Part shown: positions 60,889 to 64,000 of the stretch, piece after piece
How positions within the stretch are numbered: the first letter of the stretch is position 1
Layout of the letters: every line of letters begins with the position of its first letter
NCBI RefSeq assembly: GCF_009734405.1
Contig: NZ_CP046453.1
Coordinates: 2,046,001 to 2,110,000 of the forward strand
Reading direction: 5' to 3'
Source: Corynebacterium comes
GTDB taxonomy: Bacteria > Actinomycetota > Actinomycetes > Mycobacteriales > Mycobacteriaceae
Length of the DNA: 64,000 nucleotides
Made by a program: the position numbers and the translations under genes
The notes under the pieces: generated by a model
Told to the model about the DNA's origin: nothing
Databases searched by the model: none
The model's input: the letters and a program-made list of their open reading frames with translations, nothing else

Positions 60889-60894
60889 AGCATA
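60889..60894 (-). promoter_or_regulatory. -10 element of small membrane protein gene (leaderless)
   Basis: TATGCT on the minus strand, 6 nt before ATG 60882. Confidence 0.4.
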
Positions 60895-60914
60895 ACCCGC
60901 CCTCCCCGACCCAA

Positions 60915-60948
60915 GTTGTAGACGTGTCAACATTGGGTGTTGTAGACT
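60915..60948 (+). promoter_or_regulatory. pirin operon promoter with repeated GTTGTAGAC element
   Basis: GTTGTAGAC occurs at 60915-60923 and 60939-60947. The second copy contains the -10 TAGACT (60943-60948), 6 nt before ATG 60955. GTTG-n9-CAAC (60915-60931) forms an inverted element in between. A regulator site overlapping the promoter is plausible. Confidence 0.4.
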
Positions 60949-60954
60949 GGGCGC

Positions 60955-61977
60955 ATGTCCACGACAGATTCCTTCCCGGTGAAGCACGTCCTCTCCCCCA
61001 CGCCCCCGCACTGCACCGATGGCGCCAAGGTCGAGATCATCACCTCCCGCGAGGTGCCGCTCGGCGGCCCACGCGCCATGACCGTCTACCGCACCCTCCC
61101 CCAGCGCCAACGCAGCCTCATCGGCGCATGGTGCTTCGTCGACCATTACGGCCCGGACGATGTCACCGCCACCGGCGGAATGGACGTCGCCCCGCACCCG
61201 CACACCGGCCTGCAGACCGTGTCGTGGCTCTTCGAGGGCTCCATCACCCACCATGATTCCGGTGACCAGCACGCCGTCGTCCTGCCCGGGGAGGTCAACC
61301 TCATGACCGCGGGCGCCGGCATCTGCCACTCCGAGGTCTCCACCCAGGACACCGCCACGCTCCACGGCGTGCAGCTGTGGACCGTGCTTCCCGACGCGGA
61401 CCGCCACGGCCCCCGCCGCTTCGACCACCACGCCCCCGAACCCGTGCTTTTCGACGGCGGCAGCGCCCTCGTCTTCCTTGGCTCCCTCCTCGGCTACGAC
61501 TCCCCCGTCCCCACCTTCAGCCCGCTCGTCGGCGCCGAACTACGGCTCGACCCGGGCGCGCTGCTCGAGGTGGAGGTCAATCCGGGATTCGAACACGGCC
61601 TGCTTGTCGACACCGGCGAGATTGACCTGGAGGGCGTCCTCGTCGCCCCCACCGAGCTGGCCTACACGGGCACCGGCGAAACGGTGCTGCGCATCCGTAA
61701 CCACGGCCACGTCCCGGCCCGGATGCTGTTCATCGGTGGGGAACCCTTCGACGAGGAGATCGTCATGTGGTGGAACTTCATCGGCCGCGACCACTCCGAG
61801 ATCGAACAGTTCCGCACCGAATGGCAGGAGCAGGGTGAACGCTTCGGCACCACGCGCGGGTACATCGGCAAGGACCCCCACGGCCCCACCTGGTTGCCCG
61901 CGCCCACCCTGCCGCACGCAGCCATCCGGCCGCGGAGGAACCCCGAGCCCGTCGCCCGCCCCGACGAGAGGATCTGA
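60955..61977 (+). CDS. pirin family protein
   Basis: A 340-residue double cupin. The metal ligands of the N-terminal cupin are visible: [12 protein letters not shown] (two His), a His in the [11 protein letters not shown] loop region and [10 protein letters not shown] (His and Glu). Pirins bind iron; some oxidise quercetin, others regulate metabolism. The second cupin is degenerate. It starts a three-gene operon with an acetyltransferase and an AhpD-like protein. Confidence 0.9.
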   Translation: MSTTDSFPVKHVLSPTPPHCTDGAKVEIITSREVPLGGPRAMTVYRTLPQRQRSLIGAWCFVDHYGPDDVTATGGMDVAPHPHTGLQTVSWLFEGSITHHDSGDQHAVVLPGEVNLMTAGAGICHSEVSTQDTATLHGVQLWTVLPDADRHGPRRFDHHAPEPVLFDGGSALVFLGSLLGYDSPVPTFSPLVGAELRLDPGALLEVEVNPGFEHGLLVDTGEIDLEGVLVAPTELAYTGTGETVLRIRNHGHVPARMLFIGGEPFDEEIVMWWNFIGRDHSEIEQFRTEWQEQGERFGTTRGYIGKDPHGPTWLPAPTLPHAAIRPRRNPEPVARPDERI

Positions 61978-61978
61978 A

Positions 61979-62287
61979 TTGATCACCCGCCTCGCTGACC
62001 GTTTCCGCATCGACGTCGACGGCACCACCGCAGGACACACCGCCTACGTGGACTGTGCCGAGAACCGCATCTTCCACCACACCGAAATCGACGAGGAGTT
62101 CGGGGGTCGCGGCCTGGCCGGACAGCTCGTCGAGGCAGCCCTCCGCGAGAGCACCGACGCCGGGATGACCATCGTCGCCGTATGTCCCTATGTGCTCAGA
62201 TGGTTGCAGAAGAACGACCCGGCCGACATCAACTGGCGCAGGCCCACCCCCGCAGAACTGATCTGGCTGAAGAAGGAGCTGGCATGA
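61979..62287 (+). CDS. GNAT N-acetyltransferase (YjdJ-like, short)
   Basis: A 102-residue acetyltransferase of the short YjdJ/Gtn1-type. The acetyl-CoA loop is EEFGGRGLAGQLVEAAL (about 38-54), with IFHHTEIDEEF ahead and VAVCPYVLRWLQKND behind. Its acceptor is unknown. Start TTG 61979 has GAGAGGA seven nt upstream and follows the pirin stop by one base. It overlaps the next gene as ATGA. Confidence 0.85.
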   Translation: MITRLADRFRIDVDGTTAGHTAYVDCAENRIFHHTEIDEEFGGRGLAGQLVEAALRESTDAGMTIVAVCPYVLRWLQKNDPADINWRRPTPAELIWLKKELA

Positions 62288-62742
62288 ACCGCAAACCCCC
62301 GTACCTGGACAAGTTCTACCCCGACGTCTACCGGGCGCTGAACGACGTGAGCAGGAAGCTACGCGTGCTCTACCCCGACGTCGATCTGCCGCTCAGCCTC
62401 ATCGAACTGGTCTCCGTCCGGGTCAGCCAGATCAACGGCTGCGGCACCTGCCTGTCCATCCACGTGCCCGCCGCCCGCAGGGCCGGCGTGCCGGAGAACA
62501 AGCTCGACGCGCTGGCCGCATGGCGGATGGTCGATGAGTTCACCGAGCAGGAGAAGGCCGCGCTCGATCTCGCGGAGACCCTGACCACGCTGCCCCAGGG
62601 TCGGGACAACTCCCGGGCCGGCGCCATCGCCTGCGACGTGTTCGCCGAGGAGCAGGTCGCGGCGCTCGAATGGGCGATCATCATGATCAACACATACAAC
62701 CGGATCTCCATCGCCTCGGGGCACCCGCTGATCTCCAGGTAG
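62284..62742 (+). CDS. carboxymuconolactone decarboxylase / AhpD-like protein
   Basis: A 152-residue all-helical protein. The redox pair is in NGCGTCLSIH (CxxC with the following histidine three residues on), and the preceding ELVSVRVSQI is the family helix. Such proteins act as alkylhydroperoxidases. The operon with pirin and an acetyltransferase suggests a stress or detoxification unit. ATG 62284 overlaps the acetyltransferase stop. Confidence 0.88.
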   Translation: MNRKPPYLDKFYPDVYRALNDVSRKLRVLYPDVDLPLSLIELVSVRVSQINGCGTCLSIHVPAARRAGVPENKLDALAAWRMVDEFTEQEKAALDLAETLTTLPQGRDNSRAGAIACDVFAEEQVAALEWAIIMINTYNRISIASGHPLISR

Positions 62743-62772
62743 GTCCCGGGCCGCGCCTGATCCTGCCCAGCT

Positions 62773-62863
62773 AAAGGTCGCAGGGTAAAGGTCGCGGCCG
62801 CGCCATCCTGCAACGACAAAGGTCGCAGGGAGCAGTCCCTGCGACCTTTGCCCTGCGACCTTT
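62773..62863. repeat. four copies of a 13-mer forming a bidirectional terminator
   Basis: AAAGGTCGCAGGG occurs at 62773-62785 and 62818-62830; its exact reverse complement occurs at 62837-62849 and 62851-62863. A truncated fifth copy (AAAGGTCGCGG) is at 62787-62797. The middle pair forms a 13-bp stem with a six-base loop ending in CCTTTG. It lies between convergent genes. Confidence 0.75.
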
Positions 62864-62870
62864 GGGCGCC

Positions 62871-63299
62871 CTACATGTGCTGGGTGGTCAGCCAGCCGCG
62901 CCTCATGCGTTCGATGAGCGTGGAGCGCAGGTGCAGCAGGTACCACCACACGATGATGAAGATGATCGCGATGACGCCGACCGAGTAGTGCACGAGGAAT
63001 CCGCCCAGGAGCACGACCTGGAGGGCGAGGTTCACCGGCAGGGCCCAGCTGAAGCGCTGGAGGAAAGCCATGACGACGTGCGCGAGGCCCAGGGCGGTGA
63101 TGAAAACCCAGTTGAAGGTGGTCCAGTGGACGCCGTCGTCGACTTTGAGGATCACGGTCAGGGCGAGGAGGATCGTGATGGCCTCCAGGATCAGCGTGCC
63201 CGCCATGACCCCGCGGATGCCCTTGAGCGGGTCCTTCTCGGGGGCGTGGCCGGGACCGAGGGGACTGTAATCGGACGGGTCTGCGGGGGGCCGGCTCAT
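62871..63299 (-). CDS. DUF4233 membrane protein
   Basis: A 142-residue protein. A proline-rich cytoplasmic start (about 1-25) is followed by four membrane helices: GIRGVMAGTLILEAITILLA, FNWVFITALGLAHVVMAFL, LALQVVLLGGFLVHY and GVIAIIFIIVWWYLLHLR. DUF4233 genes follow folC in mycobacteria (Rv2446c) with unknown role. ATG 63299 overlaps the folC stop by four nt, and AAAGGA is upstream. Confidence 0.9.
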   Translation of the reverse strand: MSRPPADPSDYSPLGPGHAPEKDPLKGIRGVMAGTLILEAITILLALTVILKVDDGVHWTTFNWVFITALGLAHVVMAFLQRFSWALPVNLALQVVLLGGFLVHYSVGVIAIIFIIVWWYLLHLRSTLIERMRRGWLTTQHM

Positions 63300-64000
63300 G
63301 CGGGGTCCTTTCCGAACAGGGTGCGGGCTTCACCCGCGGTGACCACCGATCCGGTGATCACGACGCCGGCGCCGGACTGGATGTCAGCGTCTTCGGCGAG
63401 CTCGACGGCCAGCTCGTAGGCGGAGGCGAGGTTCTCGTCGACGTGTACGCGTTCCTCTCCGAAGACGTCACGTGCGTACTCCGCCAGCACGTAGGCGTCG
63501 AGTGCACGCGGGCTCGAGTTCCGGGTGATCACGACCTCGGAGAAGTAGGGCTCCAACGCCACCAGGATGCCGCGGGCGTCTTTGTCGTCGAGCACCCCGA
63601 CGACGCCGATGAGGCGGTTGAAGTTGAAGTCCCGCTCCAGTGCCTGCCCCAGCGCGGTCGCGCCGTGCGGGTTGTGGGCGGCGTCGATGAAGGTGGTCGG
63701 TGTCGAGCGCACACGCTCCAGACGGCCGGGCGAGGTGACCTGGGCGAAACCGCTGCGTACGGTACCGATGTCCAGCCGACGGCCGGGGCCCGCCCCGAAG
63801 AACGCCTCCACGGCGGCCAACGCGACGGCGGCGTTGCGCGCCTGGTGCTCGCCGGACAGCGGCAGGAAGATGTCCTCGTACTCGCCACCCAGACCACGCA
63901 GGGTGAGCTGCTGTCCACCGACGGCCACGGCGGCCTCGACGACACCGAACTCCGCGCCGGCGCGGGCGACGGCTGCGTCGACGTCGACGGCCCGCTGCAG
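63296..64000 (-). CDS. folC: bifunctional folylpolyglutamate/dihydrofolate synthase, C-terminal part (partial)
   Basis: The frame is open to the right edge, so the N-terminal half with the ATP-binding loop is missing. The visible 234 residues show the Mur-ligase C-terminal domain: LSGEHQARNAAVALAAVEAF, GRLERVRSTPTTFIDAAHNPHG split over two strands, GVVGVLDDKDARGIL and a late VITGSVVTAGEARTLFG. It adds glutamate to folates. The translation continues upstream of the first internal ATG, confirming truncation by the window edge. Confidence 0.93.
   Translation of the reverse strand: MQRAVDVDAAVARAGAEFGVVEAAVAVGGQQLTLRGLGGEYEDIFLPLSGEHQARNAAVALAAVEAFFGAGPGRRLDIGTVRSGFAQVTSPGRLERVRSTPTTFIDAAHNPHGATALGQALERDFNFNRLIGVVGVLDDKDARGILVALEPYFSEVVITRNSSPRALDAYVLAEYARDVFGEERVHVDENLASAYELAVELAEDADIQSGAGVVITGSVVTAGEARTLFGKDPA

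Overview
This window is a high-GC actinobacterial chromosome segment, almost certainly from Corynebacterium. Three things point that way. First, two corynomycolate-type mycolyltransferases flank an LppP/LprE lipoprotein. Second, a long conserved block, holA-comEC-comEA-degV-gpgP-rsfS-nadD ... proA-(2-hydroxyacid dehydrogenases)-proB-obg-rpmA-rplU-rne-ndk-DUF4233-folC, matches the Mycobacterium tuberculosis Rv2412-Rv2447c order and the C. glutamicum proB-unkdh-proA cluster. Third, many genes have a -10 hexamer 6-8 nt before the start codon, the leaderless pattern common in corynebacteria. The species cannot be named from the sequence alone.

Layout. 1-4.2 kb: a luciferase-like oxidoreductase, a DUF222/HNH endonuclease and an AEC permease. 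4.2-11.7 kb: a phosphonate island with a PhnD-PhnC-PhnE importer (PhnE is two permeases fused), a phosphonatase-like HAD enzyme, a zinc dehydrogenase, an FAD amine oxidase and a divergent GntR/UTRA regulator; there is no PhnW transaminase and no C-P lyase. 11.7-16.5 kb: a five-function oligopeptide/nickel-type ABC importer. 16.5-18.7 kb: ThpR and two unrecognised genes. 18.8-20.9 kb: rbsR-rbsK with a clear LacI-type operator. 20.9-31.3 kb: transport and housekeeping genes, including a thiosulfate transporter fused to TusA, a large catalase and a DsbA-like protein. 31.3-34.4 kb: cell-envelope cluster (mycolyltransferase, lipoprotein, mycolyltransferase). 34.4-37.5 kb: lepA, a PemK-like gene and rpsT. 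37.5-39.2 kb: an intact-looking IS30-family element just after the rpsT terminator. 39.2-64 kb: the conserved core block, interrupted by a second DUF222/HNH endonuclease between proA and the dehydrogenases and followed by a pirin-acetyltransferase-AhpD operon; it ends in a partial folC.

The phosphonate genes form the best metabolic story: uptake by PhnCDE, oxidation of an amino- or N-substituted phosphonate by the FAD enzyme to a 2-oxoethylphosphonate, C-P cleavage by the HAD enzyme, and redox handling of the aldehyde product by the dehydrogenase. The regulatory regions share a CTTGTnTA element, a candidate site for the neighbouring GntR protein.

The most novel signal is regulatory. Both DUF222/HNH paralogues are preceded by a six-codon ORF, MNEG(E/V)S, placed exactly 7 nt after a -10 element. 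Its stop codon overlaps the endonuclease start in the same ATGA arrangement, although the two loci are 47 kb apart. No CRISPR array, rRNA, tRNA or prophage was seen.
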